A stretch of DNA of 57,763 nucleotides from Ignavibacteria bacterium (GTDB lineage: Bacteria > Bacteroidota > Ignavibacteria > Tepidaquicellales > Tepidaquicellaceae), in NCBI GenBank assembly GCA_016783945.1, contig JADHVP010000006.1, forward strand, positions 1-57,763, in the 5' to 3' direction. The translations under genes were made by a program, and so were the position numbers. The notes below the pieces were generated by a model. The model saw only the letters and a list, made by a program, of their open reading frames with translations, was not told the DNA's origin and searched no databases. Of this stretch, positions 45,854 through 55,393 are shown piece after piece (position 1 is the stretch's first letter; the number at the start of each line of letters is the position of its first letter).

Positions 45854-46735
45854 ATGGATACGTTAATCATAAAGGAAGTTTCTGATAAATATTCTTTTTA
45901 TGGAGTATCTCCAGATACAATATTCACGGTTATCATAACGCTCAGTATTTTTTTATTGGGATTTGTAATTAAAGGATTCTATGAATGGTTAATGGAGAAT
46001 ATGAAGTTAAAAAAAACAGAATTATTTTTTTATAGTTTACTTGATTCATTAATAAAAACTATTGATGAACAGATCGAAATTGATGAAAATCTATCAAGAA
46101 ATATAATGAATGAAGAAGTGCGGGATTTTTTTTACGATGAAAAATTATTTGCATTAACAAAAAGTTTTAATTCATTAGAATATCTTGATCTATTCAAAAT
46201 TTTCATTTTAAAAAAGAAGAAGCTTAATCTGGATGAAAAAAATATTGTATTTATTCGAATAATAAAAATAATAGAATATATCAAAGAACATTCAAAGTCT
46301 TCTGAGAAAATTTTCTATCAATTTTTAAATGATGCAAAAAGATTTGAAAGGGATTGGGGTATTAATATTAGTTTTATAAATAATACATTTAATTCTTTCA
46401 GATCAGATGCTAAAAGATTAGATATTGGACCAAGTAAAGATCCTTTTTTAAAAGAAATGGATATTATTTTCCATAATTTGGGTAAACAGAAAAATTATAG
46501 ATTTGTATCTATTGCGAACAATAATCTTATTAAACCTCTTAAAATCCTATGTGATAAAATGATTGAAGATGAAAAAGCTAAGAAAATACTTCCTGCTGTA
46601 ATGAATTGTTGGGAAGCTCATGATAATGTTTTTAAAACTAAAAATTTATACTCTGATTTTTTATTAAAGGAATCAAATGATTTGAAAGATAAGAAAGAAC
46701 TTCTAGAGAAAGCAATCATATTTTTCAAAAATTAA
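45854..46735 (+). CDS. Membrane-anchored helical protein next to the HEPN-like gene, unknown
   Basis: 293 residues. One transmembrane segment (FTVIITLSIFLLGFVIKGFY, about residues 24-43) is followed by a long charged helical region with many Lys, Glu and Ile. No family is recognised. Its tight spacing to the HEPN-like gene and high A/T content suggest a shared, possibly acquired, two-gene unit. Confidence 0.65.
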   Translation: MDTLIIKEVSDKYSFYGVSPDTIFTVIITLSIFLLGFVIKGFYEWLMENMKLKKTELFFYSLLDSLIKTIDEQIEIDENLSRNIMNEEVRDFFYDEKLFALTKSFNSLEYLDLFKIFILKKKKLNLDEKNIVFIRIIKIIEYIKEHSKSSEKIFYQFLNDAKRFERDWGINISFINNTFNSFRSDAKRLDIGPSKDPFLKEMDIIFHNLGKQKNYRFVSIANNNLIKPLKILCDKMIEDEKAKKILPAVMNCWEAHDNVFKTKNLYSDFLLKESNDLKDKKELLEKAIIFFKN

Positions 46736-46778
46736 ATAGAAAAGTATTAATCAAATGACCACTGGTGTTCTCTTCGAC

Positions 46779-46860
46779 AACACATTAAGCTCAAAGAAAA
46801 GTAACCACCGACGAAATAAAAATCCTTCTCGAAAAAAACCCGGATGATGCGGGGCTGTGG
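46779..46860 (+). pseudogene. Gene-start fragment, copy A
   Basis: Reads TTDEIKILLEKNPDDAGLWF then stop, with GTAACC where copy B has ATGACC. The frame has lost its start and ends almost at once. It is homologous to copy B at 46974. Confidence 0.55.
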
Positions 46861-46865
46861 TTTTG

Positions 46866-46926
46866 AACTCAACCCCCTGACCCCCTTCTCTTACTAAGAG
46901 AAGGGGGAATTAAAGGGGGATGAGTT
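46866..46926. repeat. Large imperfect palindrome with a 27-base perfect core
   Basis: The core CCCCCTTCTCTTA (46881-46893), one C, and its exact complement TAAGAGAAGGGGG (46895-46907) are extended by CCCCCT/AGGGGG and AACTCA/TGAGTT arms. GC-rich stem elements of this size between gene fragments resemble small non-autonomous mobile elements or dispersed hairpins. No transposase is nearby. Confidence 0.7.
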
Positions 46927-46973
46927 GACTTGGATTATAAATCAATTTAATTTTTATAATGTTGTATTAACCA

Positions 46974-47054
46974 ACAATAACATTAAGCAAGAAAATGACC
47001 ACCAACGAAATAAAAACCCTACTCGAAAAAAACCCGAATGATGCGGGGCTGTAG
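46974..47054 (+). pseudogene. Gene-start fragment, copy B
   Basis: A 19-residue frame (MTTNEIKTLLEKNPNDAGL) ends in TAG. The same sequence, one frame-altering change apart, is in copy A. The opening looks like the start of a repeat-type helical protein that was cut off. Confidence 0.5.
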
Positions 47055-47195
47055 TATCATTAATGTCTTGTCAAATTAGGTAACTCTGTCACAACATAAT
47101 ATTTGCCCCTATATCGAATTAGCTCGTTTTCATTTGTTGTTGAAAGAAAAAATGTATTTCCTTATTATTAACAATTCACAAAATGAATCCTAAGT

Positions 47196-47672
47196 ATGAA
47201 AGTTGATTTGCCTTTAATTCTTGACGAGTTTATATGTCTTGAGTTGAAAGTTGCAGAAATATATAATTTCTTTCACGAAACCTTTTCGGAAGATAAAAAT
47301 ATTTGGTGGGGATTATGTCAGGAGGAAAGAAACCATGCTGCGTTAATAAAGTCAACAAAAGATGTTTTCGTACCACTTGGTAAATATCCATCAGTGGTTC
47401 TATCTATCTCATTAAATGATTTGCGGGAATCGAATAAAGAATTATATAATATTCTTAACAAATATAAGAAAGCTCATATATTAAGAGAAGATGCTTTTAA
47501 AATTGCTCTCCAGCTTGAGAACCTAAAAGCAGAAAAACATTACCAGAGATTTATGGAAAAGAAAACCTCTTCAAAGCTAGATGAACTTTTTCAAACTTTG
47601 AACAACGGAGAGAAGGACCATGCTAAAAGGCTTACAAATTATATGAAGCAACACGGTATTGATATAGCTTAA
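47196..47672 (+). CDS. Ferritin-like diiron domain protein
   Basis: 158 residues with four helices and the expected ligand order: Glu16/Glu21 in ELKVAEIY, ExxH in EERNHAAL (Glu44, His47), Glu108/Glu113 in LENLKAEKHY, and ExxH in GEKDHAKRL (Glu139, His142). This is the rubrerythrin-like ferritin fold without a rubredoxin domain. It may reduce peroxide or sense oxidation/iron; the substrate is unknown. It is a single gene. Confidence 0.8.
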   Translation: MKVDLPLILDEFICLELKVAEIYNFFHETFSEDKNIWWGLCQEERNHAALIKSTKDVFVPLGKYPSVVLSISLNDLRESNKELYNILNKYKKAHILREDAFKIALQLENLKAEKHYQRFMEKKTSSKLDELFQTLNNGEKDHAKRLTNYMKQHGIDIA

Positions 47673-47802
47673 TAGAAACATTTATGAAATAAATTCTTTT
47701 AATATGAAAAAAAATATACTTACTTTTAATTTTAAATTTCAATAAATAACAATTAAAATATAACAGGAAGGTTAATGCATTCCTGTTTCTAATAAATCAA
47801 TT

Positions 47803-49335
47803 ATGAGCTTAAAAGAAAAATTCTTAAAAAGTATCGAAGAAGGTTATACGTATAAAGGTGATAGTCTTTTGCTGGGAACAGCGATGTTCGATAAGACCGC
47901 TATACCGAATGCACAGATAAAGATACCTTTAAAGACTATTAACAGGCATGGCTTGATAGCCGGTGCAACCGGAACGGGTAAGACAAAAACACTTCAGAAC
48001 ATCGTTGAAAGGTTATCTGAAAATGGCATTAGCGTTTTGCTCATGGATGTAAAAGGTGACCTGAGCGGTTTGGCTAAACCAGGCAATGACCATCCGAAGA
48101 TACAGGAACGTCATGCTTTAATAGGTGCCCCATGGAAAGCAAGAAATTACCCTGTCGAACTGCTCTCTTTATCAGGTGAGAAGGGAGCAAGGTTAAGAGC
48201 GACTATATCGGAGTTCGGTCCGGTTTTGCTCTCGAAGATACTCGACCTTAATGAGAACCAGGCAGGTACCGTTGCGCTTGTTTTTAAATATTGTGATGAC
48301 AATAAACTTCCATTGCTTGATATAAAAGACTTTAGAAAAGCACTTCATTTTCTTAGCAATGAAGGTAAAGATAAAATAGCAGAAACATACGGAACAATTA
48401 GCACTGCATCTGCCGGTGTAATTCTGCGGAAGATTATCGAAATTGAAGAACAGGGAGCTGATCTTTTTTTCGGGGAGACATCTTTTGATGTAGACGACCT
48501 CACAAGAATAGACGAAAAAGGTAACGGTTATGTTAACATTATTCGGTTAACTGATATTCAGGATAAGCCAAAGCTTTTTTCCACTTTTATGCTGTGCCTT
48601 CTTGCGGAAATATATGAAAAGTTTCCTGAAGTCGGAGACCAGGATACACCTGAGTTCGTTATCTTCATTGACGAAGCTCATTTAATATTCGATGAAGCCT
48701 CGAAGCCGCTTCTGAGTCAGATAGAAAGTATTATCAAACTCATACGCTCGAAAGGAGTAGGAATCTTTTTCTGCACACAATCAACATCGGACGTTCCTGA
48801 TTCAGTACTTGCACAATTAGGTTTAAAAGTTCAGTATGCACTAAGGGCTTTCACAGCAAAAGACAGGAAGGATATTAAATCAGCATCGGAAAACTTTCCC
48901 GAAACGGAGTACTACGAAACCGATAAAATAATCACGGAGATGGGGATAGGGGAGGCACTTGTTACTGCTCTCAATGAGAAAGGAATACCTACACCGCTTG
49001 TGCATACACTTTTAACAGCACCGAGTTCACGAATGGATATTTTAACTCCAACTGAGATAGACGAATTGATATCTACATCAAAGCTAATCAGTAAATACAA
49101 CGAAACGATCGATAGGGAAAGTGCTTATGAGTTGCTAAAGAAAAAAATAGAAGAAGCTGCTATTGAGGAGAGCAAAAAAGAAGAAGAAAAAAAAGAATCA
49201 TCAGGAAGAAGAGAAAAATCTACGATTGAAAAAGTATCCAGTAATCCTATAGTTAAGACAGTATTCAGGGAAGTTGCAAGAGGGTTATTTGGGGTACTCG
49301 GATTATCGGGCAGTAGAAGAAGAAAGAAGCGATAG
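47803..49335 (+). CDS. HerA-like/DUF853 ATPase
   Basis: 510 residues. Walker A GATGTGKT (54-61) lies in HGLIAGATGTGKTKTLQNIVERL, followed by LLMDVKGDLSGLAKPG, and Walker B in FVIFIDEAHLIFD. This is the HerA/VirB4-related family known as DUF853 (helicase HerA-like, C-terminal). The C-terminus is charged and basic (SGRREKS ... GSRRRKKR). HerA itself pairs with NurA in end resection, but no nurA is here, so the role is open. No signal peptide or operon partner is seen. Confidence 0.88.
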   Translation: MSLKEKFLKSIEEGYTYKGDSLLLGTAMFDKTAIPNAQIKIPLKTINRHGLIAGATGTGKTKTLQNIVERLSENGISVLLMDVKGDLSGLAKPGNDHPKIQERHALIGAPWKARNYPVELLSLSGEKGARLRATISEFGPVLLSKILDLNENQAGTVALVFKYCDDNKLPLLDIKDFRKALHFLSNEGKDKIAETYGTISTASAGVILRKIIEIEEQGADLFFGETSFDVDDLTRIDEKGNGYVNIIRLTDIQDKPKLFSTFMLCLLAEIYEKFPEVGDQDTPEFVIFIDEAHLIFDEASKPLLSQIESIIKLIRSKGVGIFFCTQSTSDVPDSVLAQLGLKVQYALRAFTAKDRKDIKSASENFPETEYYETDKIITEMGIGEALVTALNEKGIPTPLVHTLLTAPSSRMDILTPTEIDELISTSKLISKYNETIDRESAYELLKKKIEEAAIEESKKEEEKKESSGRREKSTIEKVSSNPIVKTVFREVARGLFGVLGLSGSRRRKKR

Positions 49336-49592
49336 GTAAGCCTTTTTTATAATATTTTTTGAACGTTTGATTCTACTTTTTACTAATGCATGCCATATAT
49401 TATAAATAGTTTATTCCTTTTTGTATTTTGTTATTCTTAACTTCTATTTAATTTTGAATTAAGAAATTAAATATTAAGATATTTAGAAAACATTCCTATT
49501 CTGCAAATAGTCTTATGATTTTAAATGAACAAATTTAAGAATGATGGTTAATTTAAATTTTTTATTTTATTAACATTTAATCTTATAGTTAT

Positions 49593-51593
49593 ATGAAAAA
49601 GACAATTACAATTTCAATTCTCTTATGTTGTACATTATTTATTGCTTTCACGTTTTCAGGTGACCCAGGTGGTAGGCAAATGATGAATAACGTAGTAGTA
49701 CAGTTCATCACAACGAATGGTAATGGTAACAACATATATCTGGATAACTTTTCTATCGGTTCACAATACAACAGCGACCTTACTATATCCAGCTACAGTC
49801 TTGAAGATAAGAATTATTTTTTACCCGGTCAAACGTCTACTTCTATAACACCGCAGGCAGTGGTATTCAACCAGGGGAGGAACACAGCTTCTAGTGGAAC
49901 AATCACGATGGTTGTTACAAATCCTGCATATACTTCAACAAAGACAATTCCTTCTCTTATCAGCGGGCAGTCAGCGACCATAACTTTTGATGCTCTTACT
50001 TTTAATGTAAATGTCACCAAGGATGTGAAAGTTTACATCAACTGGTCGCAGGATCAAAACCACAGCAACGATTCATTGTTTCAGCAAACTGTATTTCTTC
50101 CGGGTGTTAAGAGAAAAGTTCTGTTCGAAGCATACACTAACACATCATGCGGTCCATGTGCTTCACAGAATCCAGCACTCGATGCATTCATTCAATCAAA
50201 ATTTGATTCTGTTGTTGCAATCAAACATCATACATGGTGGCCCGGATCGACTGACCCGATGTATACTGCAAACATTAATCAAAACAACGTCAGGACTTAT
50301 TATTACGGGATAAGAGCAGTTCCAACAATGATGGCTGACGGAGTTATAAAGCAGGTTAGTGGTTATACACAATCTACACTGCAAGGTCATCTGAATACAA
50401 GACTCGCGAAAGCTTCACCGCTTTCACTGACAGTAACCGATACAAGGCTTCCTGGTGATACTATTAAAGCGTCCGTTACATTGCAGGTTGTTTCACCGCT
50501 CCCGACAAAAGGTGTTTTCAGGCTGAGGGTTTATTCCATAGAGAGGAAGATTACTTATTCATCTCCTCCCGGATCAAATGGAGAAACAATTTTCTACGAT
50601 GTTTTCAGGGAGGGTTACCCAACAACCGAAGGATTGATAGTTCCAAAAACTGCTGGCACGTACAATTATGAATTTAAGTACAAACGGCAGACAAACTGGG
50701 TTGACAGCATGATGTACACTTCAGTATTTGTTCAGAACGATAACACAAAAGAAGTTCTTAACTGTGCAAAAGCAAGAAACTGGTACGCAGACAGAATTGC
50801 ATTCACAAATTATATAAACAACAATGAAGTATGTTATGAGCCGGGCGAAGAACCGAAACAATTAGATGCAGGATTTTATACGGAAGGATTTGAGACATAC
50901 TTACCACCGTTTGGTTGGCAGATAATTAATCCAGACGATGGAATTACGTTTTCCCCATATGATAACATAAACGGACCATCATTCCCCGGTAATAATGGTA
51001 TCATGTTAAGACTTTATAGGTATTACACAACAGGGCAGGTTGATTATTTAGTAACGAAAGTATACAATAACATTGATCCCTCTGATTCGATCATATTCGA
51101 TTGGGCACACGCTAACAGACCCGGATTTACAGACCGTGTGCAGGTAAAATTATCTACGGATGGTGGAACGACTTTTCCGTACACGGTTTTTGACAAATCA
51201 GGTGCTAATCTTGCAACAGCAGGTTCACTTTCTTCAAATTTCACACCTACATCAACGAGTCAATGGGGAAGGTATGCTGTAATGATAGGGAACGTAACCT
51301 CACTGAAACCCAATGTAATATCTACGCCTTTAAATTATAGTTTAGAACAAAATATCCCAAATCCGTTTAATCCATCGACAGTTATTAAGTTTTCCATTCC
51401 TGTGAAAGGTTTTGTTAAGTTAGTCGTACATGATGTTTTAGGAAAAGAGATTGAAGTGTTGGAGAACTCGAGTAAAGAAGCTGGGAAATATGAATATGAA
51501 TTTATAACGGATAATTTACCGAGTGGAATATACTTTTATACTTTAATCGCTGGAGATTTCAAAGCTACACGAAAGATGCTGCTAATAAAATAA
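49593..51593 (+). CDS. Secreted Omp28/thioredoxin-like protein, T9SS cargo
   Basis: 666 residues: a signal peptide (LLCCTLFIAFTFSG), an N-terminal beta domain of about 140 residues, a thioredoxin-like segment with CxxC (TNTSCGPCASQNPAL, Cys186/Cys189) and FDSVVAIKHHTWWPG typical of Omp28-related proteins, a lectin-like/choice-of-anchor domain with FETYLPPFGWQIIN, and a type A sorting domain (NIPNPFNPSTVIKFS ... GIYFYTLIAGDFKATRKM). It is probably a surface or released thiol-containing protein of unknown substrate. A bidirectional terminator follows. Confidence 0.88.
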   Translation: MKKTITISILLCCTLFIAFTFSGDPGGRQMMNNVVVQFITTNGNGNNIYLDNFSIGSQYNSDLTISSYSLEDKNYFLPGQTSTSITPQAVVFNQGRNTASSGTITMVVTNPAYTSTKTIPSLISGQSATITFDALTFNVNVTKDVKVYINWSQDQNHSNDSLFQQTVFLPGVKRKVLFEAYTNTSCGPCASQNPALDAFIQSKFDSVVAIKHHTWWPGSTDPMYTANINQNNVRTYYYGIRAVPTMMADGVIKQVSGYTQSTLQGHLNTRLAKASPLSLTVTDTRLPGDTIKASVTLQVVSPLPTKGVFRLRVYSIERKITYSSPPGSNGETIFYDVFREGYPTTEGLIVPKTAGTYNYEFKYKRQTNWVDSMMYTSVFVQNDNTKEVLNCAKARNWYADRIAFTNYINNNEVCYEPGEEPKQLDAGFYTEGFETYLPPFGWQIINPDDGITFSPYDNINGPSFPGNNGIMLRLYRYYTTGQVDYLVTKVYNNIDPSDSIIFDWAHANRPGFTDRVQVKLSTDGGTTFPYTVFDKSGANLATAGSLSSNFTPTSTSQWGRYAVMIGNVTSLKPNVISTPLNYSLEQNIPNPFNPSTVIKFSIPVKGFVKLVVHDVLGKEIEVLENSSKEAGKYEYEFITDNLPSGIYFYTLIAGDFKATRKMLLIK

Positions 51594-51643
51594 TCTATTA
51601 GTAGATGTTTTAATCTTATTTGATTTTAAAAATTAAGGTAGCA

Positions 51644-51676
51644 AAAAGCCTTCACCTAATCGTGAAGGCTTTTGTA
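51644..51676. terminator. Bidirectional terminator between two T9SS cargo genes
   Basis: Perfect 12-bp stem AAAAGCCTTCAC (51644-51655) with GTGAAGGCTTTT (51662-51673) and a 6-base loop. It has A/T tracts on both sides and serves the convergent genes at 49593 and 51713. Confidence 0.9.
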
Positions 51677-51712
51677 TTTCTTAATTAGAATAGTGTATGT
51701 TTTAAGATGTAA

Positions 51713-53716
51713 CTATTTTAGTAAAATCATTTTCTTAACGTCAGTAAAATCTCCTGCTGTTAGTCTGTAATAATATATTCCTGCAGAGAGGTTTGCAGCA
51801 TTAAATACTACGAACTGTTTACCGGGTGCTTGTTTGCCAAGTTTCATTTCTGATACTGCTTTACCGAGTATATCATAAACAGTTAAACTGACTTCGGATT
51901 CTTTCATTAAATTATAATCGATTCGTGTCGTTGGATTGAATGGATTAGGATAATTCTGAAAGAGTTCGTATTTGTTTATTATTTGTGAAGAATTGGGAAT
52001 GCCGATAACAGATGGCTGAGTATACAACGTTATAAATCTCCGATGAACAGGTGTTCCGTTCGGACCGCTCGCAGTTAATACTGCGTTGTAAGTTCCGGGT
52101 TTAACATTGTTTGCAGTTATTATTGCAGTTCTGGAACCAGGGAATGAATTTAAAGTACTACCTGATGGATATATGACATCATAGTGCCCGTAAGGTGGAG
52201 TTGGGTCAAATTGTGTAACGAAAGTTACAGCAGGACCCCATCTCTTTACCGCAGGGATATTGAGATCAATCGATATTGAACCATTCGTACTATTTATACT
52301 GTCAGATGATGGACTTACTGTAAAAGCAAAATCCGGGAAATAAGCTGCATAGCTTCCAAAATTTCCATTTCTGAAATCGGTCCAGGTTAACATAGATGTG
52401 TATTCGTTTGATGTAATTCCATTATAGTCGCCCTGATACCTTGGAGTACCTCCACCCCCGCATGTTGAACAATCAATTTTCATCTTTTTGTTTGATATAC
52501 GCTGGTTTGGCACAAATGATACTCCGCCATTGACTGAAGCTGTCGCATAAATCAAAGCACTATCACTTGTTGGTGTATCTCTTGTATCCATCCACTGAAC
52601 ATATAGTCTCCCTGTTTGTTTATCACACCAGATTGCCGGATGCCACTGGTTATTATTTTGAGTGCTTGCATCATCGTTAACTTTTACACCACCCGACCAT
52701 GTTGCGCCCTGGTCGTTAGAATATCTGCAAAAGATATCTGGTTTGTTTCCATCACCCGGAGGATCATTAGTAGCATAAACGCAATACAATCTGCCGCGGT
52801 AAGTTCCATAACTGTTGTCTGCTGCGATAAATGGGTATGGTCTTGTTCGCATGTTATCAACAGAATTCCTGCCGTTAACATTCGTTCCTACATATCCAAC
52901 CCAGTTCTGAGAGGATTTTAACGTAAAAGAAATTCCTCCGTTGAGAGATACATGGAAAATATATGTAGATGCGAATGTGAATCCTGAATTTATAACAACA
53001 TAAACTGCACCACCAGATGTACTACCATTAGGTCCCACACATGGCATTGAACCGGGCAACGGATTAAATGCGAATGAAGATGTGTTTGTGAAACTTGCGC
53101 CACGGTTTGTGCTTCTTATGAAATTAACACCGTTGAATGATGTGTTAGTCATTGTCCCGTATACATAATTTGTATAGGGTCCTGCTGTTTGGTCAGCAGC
53201 CATCCAGTTCTTATCTCCACCTGAATTTCCATCAACAGCCGTATACCAAGTAAGACTGTTGTTATCTGAACTAATGATTTTGGTCCCCAGGATTGATGAA
53301 CCATACATATTTTCATAATATAACCTGCCAAGACTATCGTAAGCTGTAACAGGATCACCCCTCATAGTAAAACCAAAATTCGGATTGCTTGTCGCCCAGG
53401 CATGACCGCTCGTCGAGTAATGCGTTCCATTAATATTAAACGCTGTAAAAAATGCAAGCGGGTTTGTTGGATTAGTGGATATATGACCTTCAGCAATATC
53501 AACACCCATATCGAAGTTATCGTAACCATCAACTGTTACAACAGTTGGCAAGGGTGTTATAGTAGGAGTGTTTTGATCTAAAACATCACGGGGGACGTGA
53601 TCTACTAATGGATTGTCGAAATCACTTAAGATGTTTGAATTGAATATCAAGAATAAAAAAGTACTGAAAATAAAAATTGGAATGCTAAGTTTAAAAAAAA
53701 GTGGTCGTATTTCCAT
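51713..53716 (-). CDS. Secreted sialidase/BNR-like beta-propeller protein, T9SS cargo
   Basis: 667 residues from the ATG at 53716. That start is chosen because a Shine-Dalgarno sequence (AAGGAG) lies eight bases upstream, and MEIRPLFFKLSIPIFIFSTFLF gives a good signal sequence; an upstream ATG at 53776 would put 20 charged residues before it. BNR/Asp-box-like turns are visible (RSTNRGASFT, VSLNGGISFT, SNDQGATWSG, ASVNGGVSFV). The end is a type A sorting domain (NYPNPFNPTTRIDYN ... GIYYYRLTAGDFTDVKKM). The set of catalytic residues of true sialidases is not evident, so it may bind rather than cut glycans. Confidence 0.85.
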   Translation of the reverse strand: MEIRPLFFKLSIPIFIFSTFLFLIFNSNILSDFDNPLVDHVPRDVLDQNTPTITPLPTVVTVDGYDNFDMGVDIAEGHISTNPTNPLAFFTAFNINGTHYSTSGHAWATSNPNFGFTMRGDPVTAYDSLGRLYYENMYGSSILGTKIISSDNNSLTWYTAVDGNSGGDKNWMAADQTAGPYTNYVYGTMTNTSFNGVNFIRSTNRGASFTNTSSFAFNPLPGSMPCVGPNGSTSGGAVYVVINSGFTFASTYIFHVSLNGGISFTLKSSQNWVGYVGTNVNGRNSVDNMRTRPYPFIAADNSYGTYRGRLYCVYATNDPPGDGNKPDIFCRYSNDQGATWSGGVKVNDDASTQNNNQWHPAIWCDKQTGRLYVQWMDTRDTPTSDSALIYATASVNGGVSFVPNQRISNKKMKIDCSTCGGGGTPRYQGDYNGITSNEYTSMLTWTDFRNGNFGSYAAYFPDFAFTVSPSSDSINSTNGSISIDLNIPAVKRWGPAVTFVTQFDPTPPYGHYDVIYPSGSTLNSFPGSRTAIITANNVKPGTYNAVLTASGPNGTPVHRRFITLYTQPSVIGIPNSSQIINKYELFQNYPNPFNPTTRIDYNLMKESEVSLTVYDILGKAVSEMKLGKQAPGKQFVVFNAANLSAGIYYYRLTAGDFTDVKKMILLK

Positions 53717-54020
53717 AATGAGTCTCCTTTTAATTTTATATATACTTATTTTAATATTTTTATCATTGAAATGCAATTGTTTATTTTTATTTTAAGAAAA
53801 ATAATTATTTAAAATATAGAAGTCGCTAATACGTTTTTAACTACTTCTAATTCGGAAAATATTTATATTATAACCGAATTCTAAAATATAGTTTTTAATT
53901 TCATCTTTTATAAGTTAGTAATTGCTGACTAAATCTAATTAGTATAAAACAGCTATCTTGTATTCTATATATTAATTAAAAATTTTCATATATTTGTTAT
54001 TAAATAAATATTGATACAAT
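53717..54020. other. Divergent AT-rich promoter region
   Basis: These 304 bases between divergent starts (53716 and 54021) hold only A/T-rich DNA, apart from the ribosome-binding site of the sialidase-like gene. No gene, hairpin or repeat of note was seen. Confidence 0.5.
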
Positions 54021-55250
54021 ATGAATTCAGACTCGTCAACTCCAACAGGTGCACCGCAAAATCATACTCCATACACACAATTGGGAAAGAAAGATAAGAA
54101 GGCAGGATGTATTATAGCAATATTAATCTTATTACTGGTGATTTTTATTATAGGGACAATAGTGTTCAGTTATCATCTTTTAACAAAATCTGATGACAAC
54201 GATGATTCTCTAACAGAGATTGAGTTGCGAGATACAATTTCAAAAACAGTCTCACCAAAAATTGAAGAAGATACAATAACAACCTCTGATAAAATAACCG
54301 GTGATATTATTGCTGTAACAGAAACACTGTCTGAAGAAAATAAAATTCAATTGTGGATTCTTGCTAAGGGCAGCAAAACGGGGAGAACTGTTTCACCAGC
54401 GTTAAATACAATTTATATCTATGAACCGCTCGAAAAGAAAATTCTAAAAACTATTTCTGGTAAGTTTATGGGAAGTGGACAGAATTTCAGATTCTATTGT
54501 TATGATGATAAAGTCTGGTTTGTAAAGTCTATCGATTCATGGAAAGATGATTCGGATAATCCTTTAAATGTATTTGACTCTAAAACTATGAATGAAATTT
54601 TAAACACGAAGTCTTTCGTTGAAAAATATGATGAGCTAAGTGTTGGAATTCAATCTATTACATTCGATAATCGGTTAACAGGTTTTAATATCACAACAAA
54701 GGATGGCAAAAAGTATGTTTATAAAATTAAAGACGATAAGCTATTGACGGAAAAGGAATGGTACGATGAAAAAAATTATACAAATGAAAAGATAAAAGTT
54801 TATTACTATTCATTAATGCCCGAACCACATACCGAAGGAAGGATGCTGCTTTACAGGTTGTATGTTCCAAAGTCGAAAATAGCGGAAAGTGATTTTAACG
54901 ATTCTTATTTCTGGGATACATTTCTTCAGAACTTTTATAGAAAAGGTGCAAAAGAAATCGCACCTGATAAGGTATACTTCAGAGGTAATATTTTATACCA
55001 GGACAAAGATGTTATTTTGATTTTACACAACAATGAGGCAGACCCGAATTCAGAAATAAAATTAACATGTTTAGACACAGATGGTGAGGAACTCTGGGTG
55101 AAACTGCAGTCAGAATTATTTGATGTCAAATTAAATTCAAAACACAAAGTTCGTAGAATTGATAACACAATAATCTTCAAAGCGAAGGATATGGGTATCA
55201 TCGCATTTGATTTTAAAACCGGAGAAAAGCTCTGGACATTCGACTATTAA
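54021..55250 (+). CDS. Membrane-anchored PQQ-like repeat protein, function unknown
   Basis: 409 residues: about 28 cytoplasmic residues rich in Ser, Thr and Pro, one membrane segment (GCIIAILILLLVIFIIGTIVF, about 29-49), a linker, then an extracytoplasmic domain ending in a PQQ-type blade (LTCLDTDGEELWVKL, IIAFDFKTGEKLWTF). Such blades are shared with the cytoplasmic protein at 34944, but the rest is not alike. No catalytic motif is seen. Confidence 0.7.
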   Translation: MNSDSSTPTGAPQNHTPYTQLGKKDKKAGCIIAILILLLVIFIIGTIVFSYHLLTKSDDNDDSLTEIELRDTISKTVSPKIEEDTITTSDKITGDIIAVTETLSEENKIQLWILAKGSKTGRTVSPALNTIYIYEPLEKKILKTISGKFMGSGQNFRFYCYDDKVWFVKSIDSWKDDSDNPLNVFDSKTMNEILNTKSFVEKYDELSVGIQSITFDNRLTGFNITTKDGKKYVYKIKDDKLLTEKEWYDEKNYTNEKIKVYYYSLMPEPHTEGRMLLYRLYVPKSKIAESDFNDSYFWDTFLQNFYRKGAKEIAPDKVYFRGNILYQDKDVILILHNNEADPNSEIKLTCLDTDGEELWVKLQSELFDVKLNSKHKVRRIDNTIIFKAKDMGIIAFDFKTGEKLWTFDY

Positions 55251-55393
55251 TTTATTTTATTGAAAATATTAGCTGAATCCACTTTTGTTATTTAAAATAT
55301 ATTTAATAAATTCAAACTACAATCTTTGCAATGGAACATTTATTAAAACATTCGCATTGAATTACTAAATCTTTCAAAACAAATTCTTATATA

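Larger units (their letters stand above)
46736..47195. other. Decayed gap with direct repeat and palindrome
   Basis: No intact gene is seen in these 460 bases. An approximately 80-base segment is present twice (46779-46860 and 46974-47054). Between them is a long palindrome (46866-46926). The second repeat encodes MTTNEIKTLLEKNPNDAGL then stop, and the first a matching frame without an ATG. Both look like start fragments of a broken gene. Confidence 0.65.

Noticed and set aside
53717-53776. Upstream start of the sialidase-like gene
   Set aside because: It adds 20 charged residues before the signal peptide and bypasses the Shine-Dalgarno site that serves 53716.
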